A stretch of 64,000 bases of DNA. Origin: Primorskyibacter flagellatus. GTDB taxonomy: Bacteria > Pseudomonadota > Alphaproteobacteria > Rhodobacterales > Rhodobacteraceae. The position numbers and the translations under genes were made by a program. The notes beneath the pieces are model-generated. The model did not search any database. It was not told where the DNA came from and saw only the letters and a list, made by a program, of their open reading frames with translations. The stretch's first letter is position 1, and every line of letters begins with the position of its first letter. The stretch is from positions 229,965-293,964 of the forward strand of contig NZ_FWYD01000004.1 in NCBI RefSeq assembly GCF_900176485.1, given 5' to 3'. Shown piece after piece: positions 47,976 to 57,203 of the stretch.

Positions 47976-49634
47976 ATGGCAGACCGCTTTCGCCTGATGC
48001 TGGCGCAACTCAACCCGACGGTTGGCGATCTTGAAGGCAATGCGTCTCAGGCGCGTGACGCCTGGGAGGCGGCCAAGATAGAGGGTGCCGACATGATCGC
48101 CCTGCCAGAGATGTTCATCACCGGCTACAACACGCAGGATCTGGTGCTGAAACCCGCCTTCTACACCGACGCGATTGAGAGCGTGCGCAAGCTGGCGGCC
48201 GATTGTGCCGACGGCCCGGCGCTGGCCATCGGCGGACCGTGGATCGAAGGCACAGAACTGTATAACGCCTATTTCATCTGTCAGGGTGGCAAATTCACCG
48301 CCATCAACCTGAAGACCCATCTGCCCAACACCACTGTCTTTGACGAGGTGCGGCTGTTCACGCCCGCGCCCCTCAACGGGCCGTATTCGGTGAACGGCGT
48401 GCGCATTGGCAGTCCGATCTGCGAGGACGCCTGGTACGAGGATGTGGCCGAGACCATGGCCGAAACCGGCGCGGAGATCCTGCTGGTGCCAAACGGGTCG
48501 CCCTATTTCCGCGACAAGATGGTCGTCCGGCTGAATCACATGGTGGCTCGCGTGGTCGAGACGGGCCTGCCGCTGGTCTATCTCAACATGACCGGGGGAC
48601 AGGATGATCAGGTCTTTGACGGGGGCAGCTTCGTGCTCAACCCCGGTGGAGAGTTGGCCGTGCAGATGCCGGTGCTCGACGACGCGCTGACGCTGGTAGA
48701 GTTCGAGCGGACGGATGCGGGCTGGCGGGCGATCCCCGGCAAGGTGCATACCCATCCGGACGCGATGGAGCAGGATTATAACGTCATGGTCACGGGTCTG
48801 CGCGACTATTGTCGCAAGACCGGGTTCGGCAAGGTCCTGCTGGGCCTGTCGGGCGGGATCGACAGTGCCATTGTCGCCACCATCGCCGCAGATGCGCTGG
48901 GGCCTGAGAATGTCCGCTGCGTGATGCTGCCGTCCGAATACACGTCACAAGCCTCGCTGGACGACGCCAGGGAGGTCGCCGAAAATCTGGGCTGCCGCTA
49001 CGATTTCGTGCCGATCACTGAGGGGCGTCAGGCCATCACATCGACGCTCGCGCCGCTGTTCGAGGGGACGGAACCGGACCTTACCGAAGAGAATATCCAG
49101 TCGCGTTTGCGCGGGCTGCTGCTGATGGCGCTGTCCAACAAGTTCGGAGAGATGCTGCTGACCACCGGCAACAAATCCGAGGTGGCGGTGGGCTATGCCA
49201 CGATTTATGGCGACATGGCGGGTGGGTACAATCCGATCAAAGACATGTACAAGACCCGCGTTTTCGACTGTTGCCGCTGGCGCAATGAAAACCACCGTGA
49301 CTGGATGAAGGCCCCCGCGGGCGAAGTGATCCCACCCCGCGTGATCGACAAGCCGCCAAGCGCCGAACTGCGCGAGGATCAGAAGGACAGCGATTCCCTG
49401 CCCGACTACCCGGTGCTGGACGCCATCCTGCAAATCCTCGTGGACGCGGATGGCTCAATCGAGGATTGCGTCGCGGCCGGATTTGACCGCGCGGATGCCA
49501 AGAAGGTCGAACATCTGCTGTACATTTCGGAGTATAAGCGCTTTCAGTCGGCCCCTGGTCCGCGCCTGTCGCCCCGTGCCTTCTGGCTGGATCGGCGCTA
49601 TCCCGTGGTCAATCACTGGCGCGACCAAAGCTAG
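47976..49634 (+). CDS. nadE: Glutamine-dependent NAD+ synthetase
   Basis: Protein of 552 aa with a nitrilase-type glutaminase domain (Glu in ALPEMFITGY, Lys in NLKTHLPNTTVFDE, Cys in GSPICEDAWYED) and a C-terminal synthetase domain (P-loop LLGLSGGIDSAIVATIA, then TGNKSEVAVGYATIYGDMAG). It amidates nicotinate adenine dinucleotide. ATG 47976 follows GAGAGGA; an earlier frame start at 47943 is unlikely. Together with the CinA-family amidohydrolase at 12.7 kb it serves NAD metabolism. Confidence 0.96.
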   Translation: MADRFRLMLAQLNPTVGDLEGNASQARDAWEAAKIEGADMIALPEMFITGYNTQDLVLKPAFYTDAIESVRKLAADCADGPALAIGGPWIEGTELYNAYFICQGGKFTAINLKTHLPNTTVFDEVRLFTPAPLNGPYSVNGVRIGSPICEDAWYEDVAETMAETGAEILLVPNGSPYFRDKMVVRLNHMVARVVETGLPLVYLNMTGGQDDQVFDGGSFVLNPGGELAVQMPVLDDALTLVEFERTDAGWRAIPGKVHTHPDAMEQDYNVMVTGLRDYCRKTGFGKVLLGLSGGIDSAIVATIAADALGPENVRCVMLPSEYTSQASLDDAREVAENLGCRYDFVPITEGRQAITSTLAPLFEGTEPDLTEENIQSRLRGLLLMALSNKFGEMLLTTGNKSEVAVGYATIYGDMAGGYNPIKDMYKTRVFDCCRWRNENHRDWMKAPAGEVIPPRVIDKPPSAELREDQKDSDSLPDYPVLDAILQILVDADGSIEDCVAAGFDRADAKKVEHLLYISEYKRFQSAPGPRLSPRAFWLDRRYPVVNHWRDQS

Positions 49635-49665
49635 GCACTCGCGTTAAGGTGGTGCGGATGAGGCA

Positions 49666-51138
49666 ATGCGTGCTTTGCTTGCCACGCCGTGCCGCCGTTT
49701 GCACGATCCAGCGCTGTGTGGCTTGACCCGGAGGCGCACCGCTTCCCAATCTGTGGCCGTGCCGCACGCTGCTGTTGCGGCGCGCTGCCAACAATCGACG
49801 GACCCTGCTGTGCCCGGCCCGCTGCCAATATCTGTGTCTCCGGATTCCAACCTGCCCTCGGCGGTGGATGTGGTCGTGATCGGCGGCGGCATCATCGGCG
49901 CCATGACCGCGCTGGAGTTGGCGTCAGAAGGCGTTTCGGTGGCGTTGTGCGACAAGGGCGAGATCGGCTGCGAGCAGAGTTCGCGCAATTGGGGATGGGT
50001 CCGCCTGTCACAGCGCGACCCGCGTGAAATCCCCTTGATGATCGAGGCCATCCGCAGATGGGAAGGTCTGGACGCGCGACTGGGCCGCAAGACCGGCTTC
50101 GTGCAGTCCGGCATTCTGTTCACCGCCCGCAACGCCCGGCAAATGGCCCGCTACGAAGCCTTCTCCCGGCATTTGGCAGAATATCGGATCGACAGCGATG
50201 TGCTGGACGATCAGGGAATGCGGAACCTCATCCCCGAGCATGGAATGAAACTCGCCGGAGGGCTGCACACACCCTTTGACGGACGTGCAGAGCCGCAACT
50301 GGCGGCACCCGCGATTGCCGAAGCTGCCCGTGATGCGGGCGCAGCGCTTTATACCCGCTGTGCCGTACGGTCGATCGAAACCTCGGCCGGGCGCGTCTCT
50401 GGCGTGGCGACAGAACGCGGGCGCATCGCCTGCTCCAGCGTCGTGCTGGCTGGCGGTGCATGGTCGCGACTGTTTGCGGGCAATGCCGGTGTGGAGTTGC
50501 CGCAACTCAAGGTAATGAACTCTGTCCTGCGGACCACGCCGGTTTCGGACGGGCCGGAACAGGGCATCTGGGCCGACGCATTCGCACTGCGAAAGCGGGC
50601 GGATGGGGGCTATACGGTTTCCAGCGCGTCGGACAAGATCCATCATCTGACGCCCGATACATTCCGGCTGGCCCGCCAGTTCCTGCCCGCGGTTCGGGCC
50701 GAGTGGTCATCACTGCGGCTGCGATTGGGGCGCTGGCAGGAAGAGGCTTCCCTACCGCGCCGCTGGGCCGGAAACGAGCGCACGCCTTTCGAACATTACC
50801 GTATGCTGGATCCCCCTCCCGACGATCGCAGCCTGCAAAGGGCGCTGGCCGCTGCGCGCAGCGCCTTTCCGGCACTGGAAACTTGCGAAGTCGTGCAAAG
50901 CTGGGCCGGGATGATCGACGTGACGCCAGACGCGATACCGGTGATCTCGGCGGCGGATAACGTGCCGGGGCTGTTCATTTCGACCGGCTATTCCGGCCAC
51001 GGATTCGGCATCGCCCCCGCCGCGGGTCGGTTGACGGCGGATCTTGTCACCGGGACCACGCCACTTGTGGATCCCGCGCCCTTCCGGCTGTCGCGGTTCT
51101 TCGATGGCAGCCCCGTCACGCTGGATGCGGGCTTCTGA
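49666..51138 (+). CDS. DAO-family FAD oxidoreductase
   Basis: Flavoprotein related to glycine/D-amino acid oxidases. FAD motif DVVVIGGGIIGAMTALELAS at about residue 68, CEQSSRNWGWVRLSQRD (substrate loop of this subfamily), LAGGAWSRLF and PGLFISTGYSGHGFGIAPAA near the end. Start uncertain: ATG 49666 gives 490 aa, but the first 60 residues look non-conserved, and GTG 49810 (442 aa) is more likely. It oxidises some amino acid or N-methyl amine; no partner genes are near. It converges with the response regulator. Confidence 0.87.
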   Translation: MRALLATPCRRLHDPALCGLTRRRTASQSVAVPHAAVAARCQQSTDPAVPGPLPISVSPDSNLPSAVDVVVIGGGIIGAMTALELASEGVSVALCDKGEIGCEQSSRNWGWVRLSQRDPREIPLMIEAIRRWEGLDARLGRKTGFVQSGILFTARNARQMARYEAFSRHLAEYRIDSDVLDDQGMRNLIPEHGMKLAGGLHTPFDGRAEPQLAAPAIAEAARDAGAALYTRCAVRSIETSAGRVSGVATERGRIACSSVVLAGGAWSRLFAGNAGVELPQLKVMNSVLRTTPVSDGPEQGIWADAFALRKRADGGYTVSSASDKIHHLTPDTFRLARQFLPAVRAEWSSLRLRLGRWQEEASLPRRWAGNERTPFEHYRMLDPPPDDRSLQRALAAARSAFPALETCEVVQSWAGMIDVTPDAIPVISAADNVPGLFISTGYSGHGFGIAPAAGRLTADLVTGTTPLVDPAPFRLSRFFDGSPVTLDAGF

Positions 51139-51336
51139 CCTCCAAGATCAGGCAATGCCAGATTTAATACTTGCGCGATGCAAGAGCTAGAAAGCGATCC
51201 TTACACGGTGACAGATGTCCCCGCGCACATCATGCGGACAAGGGATGAAGGGGTGGTGACGCGCATTCCTGTCCGAGGACACTGACCGGGAAGAACGGTT
51301 TCAAATGGTCCTGTCTTCCTATGGCAACCAAGTCCC

Positions 51337-51978
51337 TTACTGGTCTTTGAACAGCCCCTCTTTCAAGGCGAGTTCGACCAGTTGGGCAACAGAGGTCACG
51401 TCCATCTTTTCCAGAATGCGTGCGCGGTGATGGTCTACGGTGCGCGGACTGATGTCGAGATGGCGGGCAATGTCCTTGGATGAATTGCTTCCCGGCTTGC
51501 TGACGATCAGGCGGGCAATTTCGTCCTCGCGGTCGGTCAGGCTTTCGAAGCGGATCCACATTTCGGACGAACGTTGGGTCGCATCGCGCCGCTTCCGGTC
51601 AATTTCCAGCGCGGCGTCAATTCTTTCGATTAGCACCGACTGCTTGAAGGGTTTTTCCAGAAAATCCATTGCGCCCATCTTCATTGCCTGAACCGATTCC
51701 GGAATGCCGCCATGGCCGGTGATAAAGATAATCGGCAACTTGATATTGCGTTCTGACAAATGTCGCTGCAATTCCAGTCCGTCCATCTGGGGCATCCCGT
51801 AATCCAGGATCAAACAGCCAGCGGACGTCTTCTCATACGCGTCCAGGAATGCCTGAGCCGACTCGAACGCCTTCACCTCATAGCCGCGCAGCCCCAACGC
51901 CCGCGCCAGAGACGTGCGGATATTCACATCATCATCGACAAGAAAAACACAGGCCGCCTGCACCACATCTTCTTTCAT
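51337..51978 (-). CDS. FixJ/NarL-type response regulator
   Basis: Two-domain regulator of 213 aa. Receiver: acidic pair DDDVN at the start, phospho-Asp in CLILDYGMPQMDGLE (about residue 58), Lys in FLEKPFKQSV. LuxR-type helix-turn-helix: LTDREDEIARLIVSKPGSNS, then KDIARHLDISPRTVDHHRAR. Its ATG overlaps the kinase stop (ATGA), so the pair is translated together. Target genes not evident. Confidence 0.93.
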   Translation of the reverse strand: MKEDVVQAACVFLVDDDVNIRTSLARALGLRGYEVKAFESAQAFLDAYEKTSAGCLILDYGMPQMDGLELQRHLSERNIKLPIIFITGHGGIPESVQAMKMGAMDFLEKPFKQSVLIERIDAALEIDRKRRDATQRSSEMWIRFESLTDREDEIARLIVSKPGSNSSKDIARHLDISPRTVDHHRARILEKMDVTSVAQLVELALKEGLFKDQ

Positions 51979-54278
51979 AGCTTTCGTCCCTCTAGCGGCA
52001 AGGTAAAGCTGAAACGAGCCCCCGACGCAGACCTCTCATACCAGATAGTGCCGCCGTTTGCCTCGATCAAGGACCGGCTGATCGACAGGCCCAGCCCCAT
52101 TCCACCGGCTTTTGTCGTCTCGAACTGGGCAAACAGTTCAGTACCTTCCGCAACCCCTGGCCCGGTGTCTTCGACATCAATTTGCAAACGACCGTCGATC
52201 TCTCTGGTCAAAACGGTGACCCGCCGTTGCGGGCTGCGGCCTTCGGCCATGGCTTCGATCGCGTTACGCAGCAGATTAACCACCACCTGAGCGACCTGCA
52301 CCCGGACGGCATTTACACGGACTTCCGGGCTTTTGCGGATCACGATCTCGGTCGAATGCTGGCGGGCTTCGGACAGGACCAGCCGACGTGCCTGTTCAAG
52401 AAGTTCACGAATGCCGAAGGTCGTTGTGCGGTTACCGTCTTTCCGGACAAAGCCGCGCAGCGCACGGATAATATCCCCGGCCTGATGCGCCTGTTGTTCA
52501 ATCTCGGCCAGAAGCTCGCTCACCTCGGTGCCGCATTCCTTGCGGTTCGCCACCAAAAACTGCGCAGCGTCGGTGTTCTGGGTGATCGCGGTCAGAGGTT
52601 GGTTCAGCTCATGCGCCAGCCCGGTTGCCAATTTGCCCATCACCTGCTGGCGCGACACATGCGCCACCTCGCGGTTCAGCGCCTCGATGGTTTCTTCATA
52701 GGCACGCGCCTGCGTGACGTCGTCAATCGTGGCAACCACATAATCCGTGCCCGCATGTCCTGACGGAATGAACACCCCGCTGAAGCTGATCCAGACGGGC
52801 TTTCCATCCTTGCGCTGCGCTTGCGCTTCCAAACTGAATGCGGTGTGTTCGGCGATATTCCTGCCGAATTCATCCATGATATCCGGTTCGTCAGCGTTCA
52901 GCAGCGATTGGAATGCCATGCCGTCAAGCTCTGCCTGTGTGTATCCCAATATTTCGGCAAATCGCGCATTCACCCGTAACAGCCGCCCGGTGGACGCATC
53001 AATATACACCATCCCCCGCGACGCCATGTCGAAGGTCAGGCGGAATTCTGTTTCCGTCTGCTTTCGTTGCGAGATCTCATTGACCAGTGCCGTGTTGGCA
53101 TTCTCCAGCTCCTTGTAGGTGCTGGGCATAGGCGCGTCCGACTCTATTTCGCCTTGCGAGATCAGCGCGGAACGCACGGCGAAAGCACGCACCGGCGCGT
53201 GTATCCGGTTGGCCAGTGCAAGACCCAGCAGCCCGGTCGCGGCTGCCACACCGATCGCGATCAACGTGTTTTGTGACCGGTTGGCCTTGATCGTGCCGAT
53301 AAAGTCATCTTCCGGCGCGTAGACGACAATCGTCCAGGGAATGTCGCCCAGACCAAACGGCATCAGCAAGGATACATAAGGGACGCCATCATGCACGAAA
53401 TCTGTCCGGATCTCCCGGTCGACGGCGACACCGTCCTTGGTCAGCCGATCGCCAAAGGCTGCGCGCGCGATCGGATCGTTGAGTTGATCTATTGACGGGA
53501 AGGTCAGCGTTCCCCCCTCTCCGACGGTCATCAGAAGATTGGGGTTGGGATGCGCGATCACGTCGCCGTTCTGGTTCAATACGAAAGCGGCACCATTCTT
53601 GCCGATATTCAACTGTGCAAGGAAGTTCGAGATCTCCTTGATCTCGATATCCACCCCTACAGCGCCCTGAACCACGCCGTCAAAACCGACAACCGGCGTC
53701 GCCGCTGTGATACCGGGCGATCTGGAGGTGAAGAAGATATACGGATCTGTCCAGATACTGAGCAGTTCCTTGCGCGCTGACATGTACCAGGGCCGCACGC
53801 GGGGATCAAAGGTATCTGTCGGATCGATCCTTTCGCTTTTCTTGACAAAATTCTCGTTGCGCTGGATGAACACTGTTCTGGGCTCCGACGCGACATTAAT
53901 GACCTTGGTCTGGTATTGGTCCGGCCCATTGCGCTGCACAAAAACAAAGTTGCCCTGCTCATCGCCATAATAGACGGCGGCAAATTGCGGGGCTGAACGC
54001 AATTGCTGAAACAAGAGCCCTTCCAGAAGTGCTCTTTCTTCGCGGCGCACGATCTGATTCTCGGCCAAGGCGGTCGACAGTTCCGCCGCACTGCGGGCAG
54101 GTGACAAAAATCCCTTGGTATGCTGGATCACGTTGGTGCCGACATCCGCCAATTGATTGCGCGCGTGTTCCAGCAAGGCCCGTTCGGACGTGAAATAGGA
54201 CGAAAACACCACAAGCGTGACGGCAAAAAGCTGGAGCCCGGCCAGCGCAAGTGCAAGGATGACACCAAGTGATTTCAT
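51975..54278 (-). CDS. Hybrid-type dCACHE/PAS sensor histidine kinase (FixL-like)
   Basis: Membrane kinase of about 767 aa. Transmembrane helix at residues 4-25 (ILALALAGLQLFAVTLVVF), a double CACHE periplasmic domain to about 320, a second helix (TLIAIGVAAATGLLGLAL), a coiled linker, a PAS domain (GRLLRVNARFAEILGYTQAE), an H-box GLAHELNQPLTAIT (His about residue 561) and HATPase boxes NLLRNAIEAM, DTGPGVAEG, GMGLGLSISR. The kinase class with HELNQPL is FixL/DctB-like. ATG 54278 (MKSLGVILAL) is preferred over an earlier frame. It senses an external small molecule by the CACHE fold; the ligand is unknown. Confidence 0.9.
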   Translation of the reverse strand: MKSLGVILALALAGLQLFAVTLVVFSSYFTSERALLEHARNQLADVGTNVIQHTKGFLSPARSAAELSTALAENQIVRREERALLEGLLFQQLRSAPQFAAVYYGDEQGNFVFVQRNGPDQYQTKVINVASEPRTVFIQRNENFVKKSERIDPTDTFDPRVRPWYMSARKELLSIWTDPYIFFTSRSPGITAATPVVGFDGVVQGAVGVDIEIKEISNFLAQLNIGKNGAAFVLNQNGDVIAHPNPNLLMTVGEGGTLTFPSIDQLNDPIARAAFGDRLTKDGVAVDREIRTDFVHDGVPYVSLLMPFGLGDIPWTIVVYAPEDDFIGTIKANRSQNTLIAIGVAAATGLLGLALANRIHAPVRAFAVRSALISQGEIESDAPMPSTYKELENANTALVNEISQRKQTETEFRLTFDMASRGMVYIDASTGRLLRVNARFAEILGYTQAELDGMAFQSLLNADEPDIMDEFGRNIAEHTAFSLEAQAQRKDGKPVWISFSGVFIPSGHAGTDYVVATIDDVTQARAYEETIEALNREVAHVSRQQVMGKLATGLAHELNQPLTAITQNTDAAQFLVANRKECGTEVSELLAEIEQQAHQAGDIIRALRGFVRKDGNRTTTFGIRELLEQARRLVLSEARQHSTEIVIRKSPEVRVNAVRVQVAQVVVNLLRNAIEAMAEGRSPQRRVTVLTREIDGRLQIDVEDTGPGVAEGTELFAQFETTKAGGMGLGLSISRSLIEANGGTIWYERSASGARFSFTLPLEGRKL

Positions 54279-54396
54279 CAGTCTCGTTCGAACCCGTATC
54301 CGTTTCGAATGGCCAGGCTCATGGCAGGCCCTTCCGGAGTAACGTGGATTGAGGAGATATACACCCAGAAAGTGCCATGGCGCAAAACGTAAAAAC

Positions 54397-54422
54397 GCGC
54401 TCTGCCACAACGGGCAGAGCGC
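54397..54422. terminator. Hairpin GCGCTCTGCC/GGCAGAGCGC
   Basis: A perfect 10-bp stem with a 6-base loop and A-rich flank on its left. It lies upstream of the kinase gene; as a terminator it would act on leftward transcripts coming from the tRNA-Gly genes. Confidence 0.6.
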
Positions 54423-54926
54423 TGATTGGCACTCAAATAAATTAAATACTGGTTACGCGCCAAAATTACTCGGTACAAGCGCGCGTCGGCTTGGGGATGC
54501 ACGACAGAACACGTCCTTTCTAGCCTATGCGGAATTTTCAGACTATTCGTATGATTGCCTAGGGGAGATTACCCATTATCTTTCGCGACCAACGACCCGA
54601 TCAGCAGTCTGCCATCTCGTTCCAGAGCAATACCGTATCGGGCGGCCAAGGCGATCTGTGTTTCCGATGCTGGGCAATAGGACGGGAATTCGTTGCGCAG
54701 ACGGCGTGCGACCTTGGGGCGCGATCAAAGGCGCGTCGTATTGCATATCGAACCCGTTGTGTCCGGCCAGATCAACCGCCCTCGGGCCACTGCACCCATG
54801 TTCTTTATGCGCTTTCATCCGCGCATCGCAGCTCAGGCAACCGATGCCGCGCAAACTGAAAACAAAAAAGGCCGCCCGAAGGCGACCCTGTCAGCGATGC
54901 CGGCGGGTGACCGGCGATATATATAT
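54423..54926. other. Gene-poor region between kinase and tRNA-Gly
   Basis: About 500 bases with no supported gene. A minus-strand stretch (about 54573-54715) encodes ARRLRNEFPSYCPASETQIA followed by LAARYGIALERDGRLLIGSL, which looks protein-like but has no start codon and is closed by a stop upstream, so it is read as a gene fragment. Confidence 0.4.
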
Positions 54927-55001
54927 TGGAGCGGGCGAGGCGATTCGAACGCCCGACCCTAACCTTGGCAAGGTTATGCTCTACCCCTGAGCTACGCCCG
55001 C
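54927..55001 (-). tRNA. tRNA-Gly (anticodon GCC), copy 1
   Basis: Minus strand begins GCGGGCGTAGCTCAGGGGTA, has anticodon arm CCTTGCCAAGG (GCC), T-arm CGGGCGTTCGAATCGCC, and ends CGCCCGC-T-CCA with an encoded CCA. All stems pair. Identical to copy 2, 18 bases away. Confidence 0.95.
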
Positions 55002-55019
55002 CTCCTATATATTTCCAAC

Positions 55020-55094
55020 TGGAGCGGGCGAGGCGATTCGAACGCCCGACCCTAACCTTGGCAAGGTTATGCTCTACCCCTGAGCTACGCCCGC
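55020..55094 (-). tRNA. tRNA-Gly (anticodon GCC), copy 2
   Basis: Identical 75-base sequence to copy 1, including the encoded CCA. Tandem copies probably come from one transcript starting to the right of 55094. Confidence 0.95.
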
Positions 55095-55333
55095 AATCAG
55101 TTGGGTGTCAGGCATGTAGAACCAAGCCCGGCCGGCTGCAAGGGGAAAAATGCAAGTTCCCCGAGTTTTCCCGCTTCAACAGCCTCAAATACCTGATCCG
55201 ATGGAAATCAACAGCTTCGAGCTGCGCCTCCTCCAACGTCTTCTTTGTCCAAGGCTTGTGGCTGCACTGCGCGCAAATGTCGGGTTTGGTGAAATCAGCT
55301 TGAAAGATAATAAGTTGGCAACAACCAGCCGTT
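55095..55333. other. Intergenic region tRNA-Gly / ECF sigma gene
   Basis: About 240 bases. It should hold the tRNA promoter. A minus-strand frame overlapping the end of the sigma gene reads CETAGCCQLIIFQADFTKPD followed by ICAQCSHKPW, with paired cysteines; it lacks a start of its own and support, so no gene is called. Confidence 0.4.
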
Positions 55334-56032
55334 TCACAGGCGTTTAAGTTCCGCGACGACTCGATCTGACATGTCGGCACAACGCATGCCATCAAACGGG
55401 AAGATTGCGTCGAAACCGCCCTGGATACGTTCTTCGAGTGCTATGCGCAGGCGACGACGTGCGCGAAACAGCCGAGTCTTGACGGTGATCGGGTTGAGCG
55501 ACAGATCGCGAGCGATGGCGAGAATGCTCATGTTCTCGGTCTCGCGCAGCAGAAAGGGCAAGCGTAGATCCGGCGGCAGCTGTGCCACCGCGCCTTCCAG
55601 AAAGGCGCGCATCTGTGCCCGCCCAAGCGCGGCCTCCGGCCTGTCCGGGTGCTGGCCGGGAAATGCGAGGATGGAATCGGATGCCTTTTGGTCTTCAGTC
55701 ACGGTGTCATATTCCTCCTGCGAGCGAACACGCCGGAGATGCATCCGCGCGGTGTTGATGGCAATCCGGGTGATCCAGGTGGAAAACCGGGCCTCGGCAC
55801 GAAAGGTATCGAGCTTTGTAAAAGCCTTCAGGTATGTTTCCTGCACCACTTCCTCGGCGTCCGCATCGCTTCCGACGATGCCGCGTGCAATTCGGAACAG
55901 GCGTGGGTTCATGCGCCGGATCAACTCGCGCACGGCGGCCTCGTCCCCCTGTGTCGCACCTGTGACAAGCTCGGCCTCCGGAGTGGCTGGCCCCGCAAGC
56001 CCAATGCCCTGATGGCGTGGCCGGGCGGTCAA
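55334..56032 (-). CDS. ECF RNA polymerase sigma factor
   Basis: Sigma-70 family protein of 232 aa. Region 2 is LIRRMNPRLFRIARGIVGSD, then AEEVVQETYLKAF and FSTWITRIAINTARMHLRR; region 4 is LPPDLRLPFLLRETENMSIL, then ARDLSLNPITVKTRLFRARR. A C-terminal tail FPFDGMRCADMSDRVVAEL follows. TTG 56032 overlaps the cupredoxin stop (TTGA), so synthesis is coupled to that gene. No anti-sigma gene is adjacent, which is unusual for an ECF factor. Confidence 0.9.
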   Translation of the reverse strand: MTARPRHQGIGLAGPATPEAELVTGATQGDEAAVRELIRRMNPRLFRIARGIVGSDADAEEVVQETYLKAFTKLDTFRAEARFSTWITRIAINTARMHLRRVRSQEEYDTVTEDQKASDSILAFPGQHPDRPEAALGRAQMRAFLEGAVAQLPPDLRLPFLLRETENMSILAIARDLSLNPITVKTRLFRARRRLRIALEERIQGGFDAIFPFDGMRCADMSDRVVAELKRL

Positions 56033-56559
56033 GTGCCATCCTCCTGTTCGATCCGTCCAAGGTCGAGAATATCCTCGACCCTCGGCAGGGCGTCAAAAAC
56101 TTCGCGCGTCACATCCTCGGTATCGGTGCTGGGTCCTTCCCAGCCCGCGTCGCCGGGATCTCCCACAACGATGCGGCCGACCATAGGTGCCATCTCATGC
56201 GGGATGCAGTAGTAATCGTAAACGCCCGGCACCGTGAGCGTCACCTCGAAACTTTCATCCGGCAGAAGGAAATCGCTGTTCCACGGGTGCGCGGCCTTCG
56301 GAATGCGTCGGGTGCGGTCGAAGTTGTCGGGATGGTAGGCGGTGGAGGTATGGCTGTTGCCCGGATCGCGATTGATGAAACGGATGGTCGTGCCTGCGGT
56401 GACGGCAAGGCCGTGCGGGCGGAACCAGACACGCTCGCCTCGCGCGGTGCCGCGCATTTCAATGACTTCCGCAGGCGCGGCACGAATGATCGCGGGCATC
56501 GAGAGAGTGGCAAGTATGCCACTCCCCAATGCCAAGATTTTGCGACGCGCGAGCCTCAT
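56029..56559 (-). CDS. Exported cupredoxin-domain protein
   Basis: Protein of 176 aa with a Tat/Sec-like signal (RRKILALGSGILATLSMPAI). A plastocyanin/azurin fold follows: first Cu-ligand His in PGNSHTSTAYH, then YDYYCIPHEMAPMVG carrying Cys, His and Met ligands, i.e. a type 1 copper site. The C-terminal 40 residues (DTEDVTREVFDALPRVEDIL) extend beyond the usual fold. Its start overlaps the preceding gene and its stop overlaps the sigma gene. Confidence 0.88.
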   Translation of the reverse strand: MRLARRKILALGSGILATLSMPAIIRAAPAEVIEMRGTARGERVWFRPHGLAVTAGTTIRFINRDPGNSHTSTAYHPDNFDRTRRIPKAAHPWNSDFLLPDESFEVTLTVPGVYDYYCIPHEMAPMVGRIVVGDPGDAGWEGPSTDTEDVTREVFDALPRVEDILDLGRIEQEDGT

Positions 56560-56975
56560 TGCGCCAAACGTCCCTTGGCGTCGGCATCGTGATAAAGCAC
56601 AACATGAGCGTGCGGTTCGTCCACGCCCGGATGGCCGGCATTGTAGTAGACGTCGACCGATGTGACCTCATGCGATCCAACGTGCAGGTCATTGTAGGCC
56701 GTGCCGCTCGAAAGTGCTTCCAGCGGCGTCATGTAAACCGTCGCGGACAACTTGCCGTCGTGGTCATAGGCCAGGAACGGACCGGCCGGAAGCGTGTCCG
56801 GCACAACGAAGAGCGTACCGAGACCCGGCAGAAATTCGGGAAGCGGCAACACGTCGCTCACCTGCACATAAGGTTCGCCCGGCGGAGATTCCATAAGTGC
56901 TTCGGTATCGTGCGCAAGCGCGAAGCCTGCGGACATGGTCAACAAGGTCGCGCTTAGCATATAGGATCTTAACAT
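56556..56975 (-). CDS. Exported protein of unknown function (DUF5602-like)
   Basis: Protein of 139 aa with a signal peptide (MLSATLLTMSAGFALA). The mature part VSDVLPLPEFLPGLGTLFVV, then GPFLAYDHDGKLSATVYMTP and a His-rich end VDEPHAHVVLYHDADAKG look like the TTHB210/DUF5602 proteins as I recall them, without certainty. The His cluster may bind metal. AAAGGA lies before ATG 56975. It is the first gene of the unit that continues with the cupredoxin and the ECF sigma factor. Confidence 0.7.
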   Translation of the reverse strand: MLRSYMLSATLLTMSAGFALAHDTEALMESPPGEPYVQVSDVLPLPEFLPGLGTLFVVPDTLPAGPFLAYDHDGKLSATVYMTPLEALSSGTAYNDLHVGSHEVTSVDVYYNAGHPGVDEPHAHVVLYHDADAKGRLAQ

Positions 56976-57029
56976 TTCTTTTCCTTTCAATGTCATGAGC
57001 AGTCCCATCTCTGGGGCGCTCAACTCCTT

Positions 57030-57055
57030 GGATGCAGCGCGCTTGAAAAGGTTCC
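57030..57055 (-). promoter_or_regulatory. Candidate ECF-type promoter of the three-gene unit
   Basis: On the minus strand GGAACC (57055-57050) resembles an ECF -35 element, about 75 bases before the first gene. The region 16-17 bases downstream (ATCC/TCCA) does not match a standard ECF -10, so support is partial. It would allow self-regulation by the sigma factor. Confidence 0.25.
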
Positions 57056-57203
57056 CGGCATTTTGTGGAAATTCTATTTCATTCGTTCGATCGCACGGCG
57101 GCACGACGGCGCACGATGTGTCGTCAGAAAGCACAACTTGCAAAGCGGTCCTTCGCGACGGCGGACCAAGCCGGCAATGAGGGCTCGCACTTCGCTTTCG
57201 CCG

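Noticed and set aside
51179..51286. 35-aa plus-strand frame (MQELESDPYTVTDVPAHIMR...) between the oxidoreductase and response regulator
   Set aside because: It has no ribosome site and no similarity I recognise; kept as a possibility but not called.
54576..54854. Minus-strand 92-aa frame beginning MRGIGCLSCDARMKAHKEHG
   Set aside because: No family or ribosome site; another frame in the same stretch looks more protein-like but has no start, so the region is treated as gene debris.
54926..55303. Plus-strand frame with a repeated ERARRFERPTLTLARLCSTP segment
   Set aside because: It is the translation of the two tRNA-Gly genes read backwards, a familiar false gene.
55108..55395. Minus-strand 95-aa cysteine-containing frame after the sigma factor
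   Set aside because: It overlaps the end of the sigma gene, has no ribosome site, and the cysteine spacing is not a known zinc motif.
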